A stretch of DNA of 64,000 nucleotides, from contig NZ_OGVD01000001.1 of assembly GCF_900258045.1 (NCBI RefSeq), forward strand, positions 539,001-603,000, written 5' to 3'. Each line of letters starts with the position of its first letter. The first letter of the stretch is position 1. The position numbers and the translations under genes were made by a program. Shown one piece after another: positions 43,414-52,278 of this stretch. Under the pieces are notes generated by a model that saw only the letters and a program-made list of their open reading frames with translations, was not told the origin of the DNA and made no database searches. The stretch comes from Sphingorhabdus sp. EL138. Lineage in GTDB: Bacteria > Pseudomonadota > Alphaproteobacteria > Sphingomonadales > Sphingomonadaceae.

Positions 43414-44448
43414 ATGAAAAAATATCCATTCGTCACATCGCTTGTCGCCCTGATGGCGGCTTCTTCCCTTTCAGCGCAAGAGCCTGAAAAAAAAGAATAT
43501 CCCAGCCCCAATGCGATAGTCGATGCGGCGCCAGCGAGCGACTGGCAGGCTATAGCGGCCAGCGATCTGCTGGTCATGGATCTGGCACCCGATGCCAAGG
43601 GTGAAGCGCGCCGCGTGATCATCCAGCTGATGCCGCCGCCTTTCTCGCAAGGCTGGATTGGCAATATCCGCAAACTCGCCGCAGCGAAATTCTGGGACGG
43701 CACCAGCATCAACCGGGTGCAGGACAATTATGTCGTACAATGGGGCGATGCAGGGTACGACAATCCGGAATCGGGCGAGACGGAGCAGAAGGCTTTGCCG
43801 GAAGGTTTGGTTGAGGTGCCGGAGAGTGAGTACTCAAAAACTGTTCGATACATAACCATCAACGGAAAGACAGGTTCTCGCGAACCCCTCATAAGGACCT
43901 TTTCCAACCAAGATGCTTATACACCAGAAACCGGATATTTTAGTGGCTGGCGGATTGCTATGAACAATCAAGTAGTCGGTAAGGAAGCAAATCGAATAAA
44001 GTTTAACCAAACCGACATGGATACTGCCTGGCCCGTCCACTGCTACGGGGCCGTCGGCGTTGGCCGTAACCTCTCGCCCAATACCGGCACAGGCGCCGAA
44101 CTCTACACCGTTATCGGCCATGCGCCGCGCCATCTGGATCGCAATATTGCAGTGGTCGGGCGGATTGTCGAAGGCATTGAGCATCTCTCCAGTCTGCCAC
44201 GCGGCAAGGGGCAGCTGGGCTTTTATACCGATCCCAAGAAACGCGTGCCAATCCGGTCGATCAGGCTGGGCACCGCCCTGCCCGATGCCGAGCAGCCCCG
44301 GTTCGAATATCTCGACACCGCCAGCAAAGCCTTTGCCCAATATGCCGATGCCCGCGCCAATCGCCGCGATCCGTTTTTTATCAAGCCAGCTGGCGGAGCG
44401 GATATCTGCAATATTCCGGTGCCGGTACGGCGGGTGAAGGCGGATTAA
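43414..44448 (+). CDS. Secreted cyclophilin-type peptidyl-prolyl isomerase, copy 1
   Basis: 344 residues. Signal peptide 1-22 (SLVALMAASSLSAQ). Cyclophilin-like segments: IAASDLLVMDL, FWDGTSINRVQDNYVVQWGD, and GAELYTVIGHAPRHLDRNIAVVGRIVEGIEHLSSLPRG-type features in the second half. It likely helps periplasmic protein folding. Residues about 139-204 are encoded with codons (ATA, AGG, CGA, TCA, CAA) unlike the rest, suggesting a replaced segment. A paralogue follows 279 bases downstream. Confidence 0.85.
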   Translation: MKKYPFVTSLVALMAASSLSAQEPEKKEYPSPNAIVDAAPASDWQAIAASDLLVMDLAPDAKGEARRVIIQLMPPPFSQGWIGNIRKLAAAKFWDGTSINRVQDNYVVQWGDAGYDNPESGETEQKALPEGLVEVPESEYSKTVRYITINGKTGSREPLIRTFSNQDAYTPETGYFSGWRIAMNNQVVGKEANRIKFNQTDMDTAWPVHCYGAVGVGRNLSPNTGTGAELYTVIGHAPRHLDRNIAVVGRIVEGIEHLSSLPRGKGQLGFYTDPKKRVPIRSIRLGTALPDAEQPRFEYLDTASKAFAQYADARANRRDPFFIKPAGGADICNIPVPVRRVKAD

Positions 44449-44727
44449 ACCGCGCCAGCAAAGAAGTGTGAATTTTGCCTTTCCTACTGCCGGCGAAAAC
44501 GATAATTTCCGGCCATGTCAAATTCTGCATCCCTCCCTTCGCGCTGCTTACTACCAGCAGATAATGATCGGGGTGTGATTTGTGTGAACTTTGGTCCGCC
44601 AGACAGGTTCGGTCGTGCCTATGCGCAGCCTGCCATCGGCATCCGCGATGCCAAGGGAGCAATCTGCCATGCGGGCGAGAAAACCACCCTGTGAATTGTG
44701 TGAACTTTGAAAAAGGAACCTCTTGAA

Positions 44728-45717
44728 ATGCCCCCTTTTCGCAACACAAAATCCATGCTTCTTCTTTTCGCCGCCCTGATGACCGGAGCGGCGCAGATGG
44801 CCGCTCCTGCCCGTGCGCAGGAAGAGGCGGCCCAGCCTGAGCCCACACCGGAGAAAATTCTCAACGCCGCGCCCGCTGATCACTGGCTGCCCATTCCGGT
44901 CAGTGACCTGATGATCTTCACCCTGCCCGACGATGCCGAGGGCAATAGCCGGCAGGCGGTGATCCAGCTGATCCCCGCCGAAATGTCCGGTGCACATGTC
45001 CGCAATGTTCGCAAATTTGCTGCCCAGCGCTGGTGGGACGGGACAAAAATCTATCGGGTCGCCAAGGATTTCGTGACTCAATTTGGCGGCAATCCTGACA
45101 ATAAACAGGTTCCCAAGAATCTGGAAACCGTGCCGGAGAGCGACTATTTCAACGCGGCGCTGGGGGCCAAGCGCAATACCGATATGGCTGCGCTCGATGC
45201 TGCTGTCACCTATAGCAATCAATATCAGGGCACGGAGATCCGGCCGCTGATGAAGATGATTTATGAAAGCTATGGCAGCAAAGTCGGCTTTGGCGCAGGC
45301 TGGCCGATTGGTACCAAGAATGGCAAGGCCTTTCCGTTGACCTGCCGCGGCGCCTTGTCGCCCGCGCACTATGATCCGCCGGATGCCGGGACCGGTGCGG
45401 AAATATCCATCGTCACTGGTGAAGCGGCCCGCAGTCTCGACATGACTTTTGGCATGGTCGGGCGGGTGATCGACGGGCTGGAACATGTCACCAACCTGCC
45501 GCTCGGCACCGCGGCGGGCGGGTTCTATGCCGACAAATCCGAGCATATAAAGATCACATCAATTCAGCTGGCCAGCGAGTTGCCGGTATCCGAACAGCCG
45601 CGCTATGAATATCTTGCCAGCTATAGCCCGTCCCTGCTGCAATATATTGAAGCTCATGGCGGCTATGGCAATATTTGCACAGTTCCGGTGCCAATTCGAC
45701 GTATGAAGCCGCTTTAA
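44728..45717 (+). CDS. Secreted cyclophilin-type peptidyl-prolyl isomerase, copy 2
   Basis: 329 residues from the ATG with AAAAGGA upstream; a TTG start seven codons earlier overlaps the RBS and is not preferred. Signal peptide ends in PARAQ at about 30. The layout parallels copy 1: ILNAAPADHWLPIPVSDLMIF, RWWDGTKIYRVAKDFVTQFGG, GTGAEISIVTGEAARSLDM, VGRVIDGLEHVTNLPLG and the shared ending ICTVPVPIRRM. Periplasmic prolyl isomerase by family. Its stop overlaps that of the converging Lrp gene. Confidence 0.87.
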   Translation: MPPFRNTKSMLLLFAALMTGAAQMAAPARAQEEAAQPEPTPEKILNAAPADHWLPIPVSDLMIFTLPDDAEGNSRQAVIQLIPAEMSGAHVRNVRKFAAQRWWDGTKIYRVAKDFVTQFGGNPDNKQVPKNLETVPESDYFNAALGAKRNTDMAALDAAVTYSNQYQGTEIRPLMKMIYESYGSKVGFGAGWPIGTKNGKAFPLTCRGALSPAHYDPPDAGTGAEISIVTGEAARSLDMTFGMVGRVIDGLEHVTNLPLGTAAGGFYADKSEHIKITSIQLASELPVSEQPRYEYLASYSPSLLQYIEAHGGYGNICTVPVPIRRMKPL

Positions 45718-46181
45718 CCCAGTAAACGCTCCACCGGATAGCCCGACCATTTCTTGATCGCACGAATCGCAAAAGCGCTATGCATTGCAGCAACGCCGGG
45801 CAAGCGCGCCAGACAATTACGATGAATATCATCATAGTCGGCAACGTCCCGCGCAGCGACCCGCAGACGGTAATCGGCTTCGCCAGACATAAGATGGCAT
45901 TCCAATATTTCGTCAATCTGGTGAACTGCACTTTCAAAGGCCGAAAAAGATATTTCGGTTTGTGCCGTCAGACGAATCTCTATGAATACATCCAGTTGCA
46001 ATCCGATTTTGCGGTTATCCAACTCCGCAACATAGCGTTTAATCGCCCCATCTTTTTCCAACGCCTTGATCCGGCGATGACAGGCAGATGGCGACAGACC
46101 GACTTTTTCAGACAAGCTGGTCAGCGGAACCTGACTATCCTGCTGCATATGTTCCAACAATGCGATATCGAGTCGATCCAT
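45714..46181 (-). CDS. Lrp/AsnC family transcriptional regulator
   Basis: 155 residues. N-terminal winged HTH, LDIALLEHMQQDSQVPLTSL and KVGLSPSACHRRIKALEKDG, then the RAM/AsnC ligand domain with LECHLMSGEADYRLRVAARD. Divergent from alanine dehydrogenase with 132 bases between, a common arrangement (AldR-like) in which the regulator responds to alanine and activates ald. The target is inferred from this arrangement and from palindromes in the gap. Confidence 0.92.
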   Translation of the reverse strand: MDRLDIALLEHMQQDSQVPLTSLSEKVGLSPSACHRRIKALEKDGAIKRYVAELDNRKIGLQLDVFIEIRLTAQTEISFSAFESAVHQIDEILECHLMSGEADYRLRVAARDVADYDDIHRNCLARLPGVAAMHSAFAIRAIKKWSGYPVERLLG

Positions 46182-46204
46182 TGAATTTTTTCCGATGATC
46201 TTGT

Positions 46205-46260
46205 GATTTTTCGGAAATATATTTCATCATATTGGGTTTTGAAACAACTATTTCGAAATT
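46205..46260. promoter_or_regulatory. Candidate Lrp-family operators between lrp and ald
   Basis: ATTTCGAAAT at 46250-46259 is a perfect 10-bp palindrome, and a related TTTTTCGGAAATAT lies at 46207-46220. AT-rich, phased TTTCG-rAAA motifs are usual for Lrp/AsnC sites. The RBS of ald (AGGAG) follows at about 46300. Confidence 0.45.
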
Positions 46261-46313
46261 ATTCTTACCCAGTTTGCGCTATTATCGGCTGAACATATTT
46301 AGGAGACTCGATC

Positions 46314-47438
46314 ATGCGCGTTGGAACACCCAAAGAAGTCAAAAATCATGAATATCGGGTCGGCCTGACCCCGGAATCGGTGCGGGAATTATCCGCCCAT
46401 GGTCATGATGTGCTGGTTGAGACCGGCGCCGGCCTCGGCATTGGCGCGGACGATGCCGAATATGAAGCTGCTGGCGCCACAATCGCCGCCAAGGCATCCG
46501 ATATTTTTGAGCAATGCGATATGGTGGTGAAGGTTAAGGAACCGCAGGCTGCTGAACGGGCGATGCTGCGGGAAGGGCAGATTTTGTTCACCTATCTCCA
46601 CCTTGCTCCCGATCCGGAACAAACCGCCGACCTTGTTAAGTCAAAGGCGACATGCATCGCCTATGAAACCGTCACCGGTTCGGGCGGTCTGCCCTTGCTC
46701 AAACCAATGAGCCAGGTCGCCGGGCGCATGTCGATCCAGGCGGGCGCGACGGCTTTGGAAAAAGCCCATGGCGGTCGCGGCATATTGCTCGGCGGCGTGC
46801 CGGGTGTTTCGCCGGGCAAGGTTACCGTCATTGGCGGCGGCGTGGTTGGCTTTAATGCGGCGCAGATGGCCGCTGGTCTGGGCGCGGACGTAACGATCCT
46901 CGACCGCAATCCCGAAGTGCTGGAAACCTTGGGTAATTATTTTGAAGCGCGTGCCAAAACGCGCTTTTCCAACAAAGCCAATCTGGCCGAATGTGTCGCC
47001 GAGGCGGATTTGGTTATCGGAGCGGTGCTGATCCCCGGAGCCGAAGCGCCCAAGCTGGTGACCCGCGACATGCTATCGACCATGCGGCCCGGTTCGGTAC
47101 TCGCGGACGTCGCGATTGATCAGGGCGGCTGTTTTGAAACGTCCAAAGCGACAACCCATCAGGACCCGACCTATGTGGTCGATGATGTCGTGCATTATTG
47201 TGTGGCCAATATGCCGGGCGCGGTATCGCGGACATCTACCTATGCGCTGAACAACGTCACCCTGCCCCACGCCCTCGCCATTGCGAACAAGGGCTGGGAA
47301 GCGGCCTTGCGCGATGATATCCATCTGGCCGAGGGGTTGAACGTATGGAACGGCCATGTCACCTATCGCGCCGTGGCTGAAGATTTGGGCTATGATTATA
47401 TGCCTGTGTCAGAGATAGTGGGGCATAAACCCGAATAG
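46314..47438 (+). CDS. ald: Alanine dehydrogenase
   Basis: 374 residues. NAD-dependent, reversible deamination of L-alanine to pyruvate and ammonia. Start [20 protein letters not shown] is diagnostic; the catalytic Lys and His lie in VVKVKEPQ and LFTYLHLA. The Rossmann motif is [23 protein letters not shown], and [17 protein letters not shown] closes the active site. RBS AGGAGA eight bases upstream. Likely regulated by the divergent Lrp-type gene; it fits the nitrogen theme with glnBA. Confidence 0.97.
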   Translation: MRVGTPKEVKNHEYRVGLTPESVRELSAHGHDVLVETGAGLGIGADDAEYEAAGATIAAKASDIFEQCDMVVKVKEPQAAERAMLREGQILFTYLHLAPDPEQTADLVKSKATCIAYETVTGSGGLPLLKPMSQVAGRMSIQAGATALEKAHGGRGILLGGVPGVSPGKVTVIGGGVVGFNAAQMAAGLGADVTILDRNPEVLETLGNYFEARAKTRFSNKANLAECVAEADLVIGAVLIPGAEAPKLVTRDMLSTMRPGSVLADVAIDQGGCFETSKATTHQDPTYVVDDVVHYCVANMPGAVSRTSTYALNNVTLPHALAIANKGWEAALRDDIHLAEGLNVWNGHVTYRAVAEDLGYDYMPVSEIVGHKPE

Positions 47439-47452
47439 AAGGATATTTCCAT

Positions 47453-48424
47453 ATGGCAGCAGCAGATCAGAAACCACTCGGTTCCGGCTTTCCAGCGAAG
47501 AGCGAACCGCATGAGGTGCTGGCTGACATTGACCTGACCGGCAAGATCGCGATTGTCACCGGCGGCTATTCCGGCATTGGTCTGGAAACCACAAGGGCGC
47601 TGGCCGCCAAGGGTGCGAAAGTGATCGTGCCTGTGCGTGATGAGGCCAAGGCGGCAGACAATCTGTCGGGTGTGGAAGGTGATGTTTCTTCTGCGACCAT
47701 GGACCTGTCGGACATTGCTTCGGTGCGGAAATTTGCCGATGCCATGTGTGGTAGCCTGAGTCAGTTGGACCTGTTGATCAACAATGCCGACATCATGGCT
47801 TGTCCCTTGGAGCGTGTGGGACCCGGTTGGGAAAGCCAGTTTGGCATCAATCATATGGGTCATTTTGCCCTGACTAAAGGCTTGATGCCCCTGCTAGAAA
47901 AAGCCGATGCGCCGCGCGTTGTCGCGTTGTCGTCCATCGCGCATAAACGCAATGGCATTTTGTGGGAAGATATCCCGTTTGAAAATAGCGAATATAATAA
48001 ATGGGTATCTTATGCGCAGTCCAAGAGCGCCAATGCCCTGTTCGCCAATGCACTCAGCCGGCGGATGGCAGGTTTTGGCGGGAGAGCCTTTTCGGTCCAT
48101 CCGGGCGGCATTTTTACACCGCTGCAACGCCATTTGCCGGTGGAGGAGCAGATTGAATTGGGTTGGCTGGATAAAGATGGCGAACCATCGGAACTGGCGA
48201 AGGCGGGTTTCAAGACACCGGCGCAAGGCTGCACGACCAGCCTGTGGGCTGCAACATCACCGCTGCTGAATGACAAGCACGGGCTTTACTGTGAGGATTG
48301 CGATGTCGCCCAGTTGATGGACGAAAATTCGCCCCCCTTTGCCTGTGTTGCGCCGCATGCCTGTGACGATGATGCAGCCGAACGGTTGTGGCAATTGAGC
48401 GAAGCATTACTCGCAGACGCCTGA
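47453..48424 (+). CDS. SDR family oxidoreductase (retinol dehydrogenase-like)
   Basis: 323 residues. Cofactor motif IVTGGYSGIGLETTRAL, then LLINNADIMACP (NNAD in place of the usual NNAG), NHMGHFALTKGLMPLL, the catalytic Ser in ALSSIAHKRNG and Tyr/Lys in WVSYAQSKSAN. Members reduce or oxidise carbonyls on lipophilic substrates. Begins 14 bases after ald and shares the last base of its TGA with the next gene. The substrate is unknown. Confidence 0.88.
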   Translation: MAAADQKPLGSGFPAKSEPHEVLADIDLTGKIAIVTGGYSGIGLETTRALAAKGAKVIVPVRDEAKAADNLSGVEGDVSSATMDLSDIASVRKFADAMCGSLSQLDLLINNADIMACPLERVGPGWESQFGINHMGHFALTKGLMPLLEKADAPRVVALSSIAHKRNGILWEDIPFENSEYNKWVSYAQSKSANALFANALSRRMAGFGGRAFSVHPGGIFTPLQRHLPVEEQIELGWLDKDGEPSELAKAGFKTPAQGCTTSLWAATSPLLNDKHGLYCEDCDVAQLMDENSPPFACVAPHACDDDAAERLWQLSEALLADA

Positions 48425-48636
48425 TGAAAGACAATCCGAACGACAGCGAATATACCGGTCTTCTGATCCGTGATGGCTCAGGCTTTGTTCTGCAATCCGA
48501 TGATGGTCGGCGCTATCGCCTGGAATTGCTCCGCACGCCAATTGATGAAGTGGAAAAGCAGGTCATCATCACCGGGCTGCTGATCGGTGATGATCAGATC
48601 GAGGCCGAAGGTGTGCGGCCGGCAGATGGGAGCTGA
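48424..48636 (+). CDS. Small DUF5818-like protein
   Basis: 70 residues from the ATG that shares one base with the preceding TGA (TGATG). All-beta-looking sequence: YTGLLIRDGSGFVLQSDDG, RRYRLELLRT and VIITGLLIGDDQIEAEGV. Resembles the short DUF5818/OB-like proteins common in sphingomonads; no activity known. A 36-base longer frame with an upstream start lies inside the SDR gene and is rejected. Confidence 0.75.
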   Translation: MKDNPNDSEYTGLLIRDGSGFVLQSDDGRRYRLELLRTPIDEVEKQVIITGLLIGDDQIEAEGVRPADGS

Positions 48637-48639
48637 ACG

Positions 48640-49182
48640 ATGACGGTGCAAGGCATGAATATGCGCACAGCAAATGCGCAGGATCTACCTGCCTTGCATG
48701 GATTGGTGGAAAGTGCCTATCGCGGTGACAGCGCCAAGCGCGGTTGGACCCACGAAGCGGATTTGCTGGGCGGTCAGAGAACCGATTTAGAGGCTTTGCG
48801 GGAAATTATTGCGGGCACAGACCAGGTCATTTTGCTCGCCATGGATGGCGAAGACATTGCCGGTTGTGTTCAACTGATGCGCGTCAAAAAGGGCCTTGCC
48901 TATCTCGGCCTGCTGACGGTTGACCCTGACCGCCAAGCGGGTGGACTGGGTAAAAAATTGCTCGACGCGTCGGAACAATATGTTGCCGAGCACTGGCAGG
49001 CGCAGGCGATAGAAATGACCGTCATCCTCCAGCGCGCCGACCTGATCGCCTATTATGAGCGGCGGGGATATAGCCAGACCGGTGAGCGGCGCCCCTTCCC
49101 GCTTGATGATCCACGCTATGGTCTGCCGAAGACGCAGGAGCTGGAATTTATTGTGTTACGGAAGGAGATAGGGGCAGGCTAG
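48640..49182 (+). CDS. GNAT family N-acetyltransferase
   Basis: 180 residues. GNAT elements: MRTANAQDLPALHGLVESAY at the front, LAYLGLLTVDPDRQAGGLGKKLL with the acetyl-CoA loop (R-Q-A-G-G-L-G), and AYYERRGYSQTGERRPFPL. The end matches a subgroup with a terminal YGLPKTQELEFIVL. Substrate unknown. It follows the DUF5818-like gene by three bases and ends in a CTAG shared with the rpoN stop on the other strand. Confidence 0.88.
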   Translation: MTVQGMNMRTANAQDLPALHGLVESAYRGDSAKRGWTHEADLLGGQRTDLEALREIIAGTDQVILLAMDGEDIAGCVQLMRVKKGLAYLGLLTVDPDRQAGGLGKKLLDASEQYVAEHWQAQAIEMTVILQRADLIAYYERRGYSQTGERRPFPLDDPRYGLPKTQELEFIVLRKEIGAG

Positions 49183-50702
49183 GCCGCCTTACCCTCAAGC
49201 GCCTTTTGCCTACGGCGTTGCACCGAACTACCAAGCCCCAGCGCTTCGCGATATTTGGCCACCGTACGCCGGGCGATATCAAAGCCTTTCTCTTTAAGCA
49301 GAGCGACCAGCTTGTCGTCCGACAGGATCTTCTTCGGATCCTCATTGTCTATCAGCGCTTTGATATGGCTCTTCACCGCTTCGGCCGACGCCGCCTCTCC
49401 TCCGGTCGAGGACTGAATACCGCTGGTGAAGAAATATTTCAGCTCAAACGTGCCGCGGGAACAGGAGAGATATTTGTTCGACGTCACCCGGCTAACGGTC
49501 GATTCATGCATCTCGATTTTGTCAGCCACATTTTTCAGCGTCAGCGGTCGTAAATGCTCCACCCCTTGGCGGAAGAAATTTTCCTGCTGTTTCACAATTT
49601 CGGTGGCAACCTTGATGATCGTCCGCTGCCGCTGATCCAGTGCTTTCACCAGCCAACTGGCATCGGCAAGGCAGTCATTGAGCCATTCCTTGGACGCCTT
49701 GTCCTGCGCTCCGTCTTTCAACTCGGTAAAGTAAGTGCGGTTTACCAGTACCTTGGGCAGTGTAGCGCTATTCACTTCGATCAGCCATTTGCCTCCGCGT
49801 TCCGCAATGAAAATATCCGGTACAACCGCCTGCACATCCCCGCCGCCAATCTTGCAACCGGGCTTGGGATCATAGGCGCGGATTTCCGATATCATATCCA
49901 TCAGATCTTCATCATCCACTCCGCACATGCGTTTCAGTTGTGGCAAGGCCCCTTTGGCCAGCAGATCAAGATTGTCGATCAGCCGCGCCATCGCAGGATC
50001 ATAACGATCCGCTTCCTTGGCCTGCAGCGCCAGGCATTCCGCCAGATCCCGCGCACCAACGCCTACGGGTTCCAAGCTCTGGACCTCGGCTAATATGCGC
50101 TTCACATCGTCCAGCTGCACGCCCAACCTATGCGCAAATTCCAGCAGATCAGCCTGCAGATAGCCACATTCGTCAATCTGGTCGATAAGATGCTGCGCAA
50201 TGAATAGATCCTTGCCAGACAATATAGCGCCGGCCTGTTCCATCAGATGCTCCGCCAGCGTTGTTTCGGCCACCAGCATATTTTCAAAGTCCGGCGCCTC
50301 ACCGCCCACAGCACCGCTGCCCGACGAAGAGGGGCCATTTAATCCCAGACCGCCGTCCAGAGCGCCATCGCTTTCGCTGAGGCTATTGTTTGAAAACTGA
50401 TCTGCATCTCCCGCCATGTCGAGCGTCGATTCCGCTTCGGCGGGACCAGAAGACAATATCTCGTCACTGCCTTGTGTGCCGGGCTCCGGAGAGAGGTCTG
50501 CTGCACTGTCGCCGCCTTCATCCCCTCTGGCTTCAGCGCTCAGCTCGCCGGTGTCCAGCAAAGGATTTTTCTCAATCTCTTCGGCAATATAATTTTCCAG
50601 CTCGAGATTGGATAATGCCAGCAGCTTGATCGCCTGCTGCAATTGCGGCGTCATCACCAGTGACTGGCTCTGCCTTAAATCAAGACGCGGCCCCAATGCC
50701 AT
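49179..50702 (-). CDS. rpoN: RNA polymerase sigma-54 factor
   Basis: 507 residues. Region I, LDLRQSQSLVMTPQLQQAIKLL, is Gln-rich and interacts with activators. An acidic region II spans about 55-130. The core-binding domain holds ECGYLQADLLEFAHRLG. The HTH is KIEMHESTVSRVTSNKYL, and the RpoN box is ARRTVAKYREALGL. Needed for nitrogen, motility and stress promoters with enhancer-binding activators. It follows lptB by 19 bases, the conserved alphaproteobacterial order. No hpf gene follows; a GNAT gene converges instead. Confidence 0.97.
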   Translation of the reverse strand: MALGPRLDLRQSQSLVMTPQLQQAIKLLALSNLELENYIAEEIEKNPLLDTGELSAEARGDEGGDSAADLSPEPGTQGSDEILSSGPAEAESTLDMAGDADQFSNNSLSESDGALDGGLGLNGPSSSGSGAVGGEAPDFENMLVAETTLAEHLMEQAGAILSGKDLFIAQHLIDQIDECGYLQADLLEFAHRLGVQLDDVKRILAEVQSLEPVGVGARDLAECLALQAKEADRYDPAMARLIDNLDLLAKGALPQLKRMCGVDDEDLMDMISEIRAYDPKPGCKIGGGDVQAVVPDIFIAERGGKWLIEVNSATLPKVLVNRTYFTELKDGAQDKASKEWLNDCLADASWLVKALDQRQRTIIKVATEIVKQQENFFRQGVEHLRPLTLKNVADKIEMHESTVSRVTSNKYLSCSRGTFELKYFFTSGIQSSTGGEAASAEAVKSHIKALIDNEDPKKILSDDKLVALLKEKGFDIARRTVAKYREALGLGSSVQRRRQKALEGKAA

Positions 50703-50721
50703 TATATCGGCCTCGTCCTAA

Positions 50722-51516
50722 TCACAGCGCAAAGCCCTCGCCAAGGTACAGCCGCCGCACATTTTCATCTTTGACCAGCGCGTCCGGGCTGCCCGCAAAC
50801 AGGACCTGACCATCATAGATGATACATGCCCGGTCCACGATATCGAGGGTCTCGCGGACATTGTGATCGGTGATCAGCACACCGATGCCGCGATTTTTCA
50901 ATTGCACCACAAGATCGCGAATATCGGAAATCGAAATCGGATCAATGCCCGCAAATGGCTCATCCAACAAAATGATGGAGGGGTCGGCCGCCAAAGCCCG
51001 GGCAATTTCACATCGGCGGCGCTCACCGCCAGACAGTGCCATGGCGGGCGAATTACGCAATTTTGTGAGGCCAAATTCGTCGAGCAAGCGGTCAAGAGCT
51101 TCTGCCCGGACCGCTTTGTCATTCTCGACCATTTCGAGTACGGCCAGAATATTCTGCTCCACTGTCATCCCCCGGAAAATCGATGTCTCCTGAGGCAAAT
51201 ATCCCAGTCCCAATATAGCCCGGCGATACATGGGAAGCGGCGTGATATCCTCGCCATCCAGCATGATCCGGCCCGCATCAGGGCGCACCAGCCCCATGAC
51301 TGAATAGAAGCAGGTAGTCTTACCCGCACCATTAGGGCCAAGCAGGCCTACGACTTCGCCGCGTCCTACCGAAAGCGACACATCTGACAGGACCGAGCGT
51401 TTGTCATAGCTCTTGGCAATAGACACAACGGCCAGGCCATGTTCCATGGCGTCGCTCGCCATTGCGGAACCGGTGTCGGCCACGGCTGGCGTTTCAATAA
51501 TGGTCGCGTCGTTCAT
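50722..51516 (-). CDS. lptB: LPS export ABC transporter ATP-binding protein LptB
   Basis: 264 residues. Walker A GPNGAGKTT, Q-loop YLPQETSIFRGMT, signature LSGGERRRCEIARAL and Walker B IILLDEPFAGIDP, all matching LptB. It drives LptFG to extract LPS from the inner membrane. An N-terminal extension of about 25 residues precedes the usual start. RBS GAAGGA upstream. A 213-base gap separates it from lptA, larger than usual and holding a hairpin. Confidence 0.96.
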   Translation of the reverse strand: MNDATIIETPAVADTGSAMASDAMEHGLAVVSIAKSYDKRSVLSDVSLSVGRGEVVGLLGPNGAGKTTCFYSVMGLVRPDAGRIMLDGEDITPLPMYRRAILGLGYLPQETSIFRGMTVEQNILAVLEMVENDKAVRAEALDRLLDEFGLTKLRNSPAMALSGGERRRCEIARALAADPSIILLDEPFAGIDPISISDIRDLVVQLKNRGIGVLITDHNVRETLDIVDRACIIYDGQVLFAGSPDALVKDENVRRLYLGEGFAL

Positions 51517-51729
51517 TTTGGTCCTTCGGTTCAGGTCCTGTTTGAACCTGATTAGATTGTATAATGGTTAACAACATGGCCCAATTCACTCGAAATTGGC
51601 AAGCTTTATGCATGATTGATCGAAAATGGTTCTTTTTGGCGCGAAAGAGCCATGTTTTATCGCCAATCTGCCTATAAAACACCGCAAGACTTGGTCCAAA
51701 AATTAATGTTATCGCCGATTTGGAGAAAT
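51517..51729 (-). promoter_or_regulatory. lptA-lptB spacer with hairpin, possible separate promoter of lptB-rpoN
   Basis: 213 bases. GGTTCA (51528-51533) and TGAACC (51543-51548) form a short hairpin just ahead of the lptB RBS. On the minus strand TATACAAT-like sequence (about 51556-51563) could be a -10 box, but no clear -35 was found. This suggests that lptB-rpoN may have its own promoter. Confidence 0.35.
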
Positions 51730-52278
51730 TTAGTCGGTACGCTGGGGCACGGTGAATGTGCCCGAGACACGGCCATCAGATCCGCGGGTGCCCGGAGTGG
51801 AGCCACCGGCGGCACGGCCATCTATGGTCGAACGGCCTGACGCCAGATCAATAATCACCCGGCCACCGGACAATCTGTTGCTGCCCTGCGTCAGTGTCAC
51901 ACCGCCGACCAATGTTATCAGACGGCGGTTCAGGTCATAAATCGCGACGTTCCCGCTCGCAGTGTCACCCCCTTTGCGGATCGTCACCCCGCCAGAAGCA
52001 TCAATCCGGTCAACCTCAATGCCGCTGGTATTGCGATAAGCCACCGTCATCCGCGCCGAGTTCAGGACAAGGCCCGCCTGCTCAACGCGCACCGCGCCAG
52101 AAAGAACTACGCGGTCAGCCCGGTCCTGCACCTCAATGCGTCCGGCATCGAAATTCACCGGTGCATTGCTGTTATGCCCGCCAAAAACCTGCGCTGGAGC
52201 AGGGCCAGCCAATGTCAGTACACCAGCGGTGGCCGCCAACGCCCCCAAAGAGGCTGCGAGAAAAGAACGTTTGATCAT
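51730..52278 (-). CDS. lptA: LPS transport periplasmic protein LptA
   Basis: 182 residues. Signal peptide about 1-30 (SLGALAATAGVLTLAGPAPAQ). The OstA/LptA jellyroll follows: VNFDAGRIEVQDRADRVVLSGAV, LNSARMTVAYRN, and LTQGSNRLSGGRVIIDLASG. LptA oligomers bridge the periplasm for LPS. The C-terminal 30 residues are Gly/Ser/Arg-rich. It starts directly after the lptC stop; order lptC-lptA is conserved. Confidence 0.93.
   Translation of the reverse strand: MIKRSFLAASLGALAATAGVLTLAGPAPAQVFGGHNSNAPVNFDAGRIEVQDRADRVVLSGAVRVEQAGLVLNSARMTVAYRNTSGIEVDRIDASGGVTIRKGGDTASGNVAIYDLNRRLITLVGGVTLTQGSNRLSGGRVIIDLASGRSTIDGRAAGGSTPGTRGSDGRVSGTFTVPQRTD

Noticed and set aside
44551-45546. 331-codon minus-strand frame
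   Set aside because: Antisense to the second cyclophilin gene; no signal, motif or RBS.
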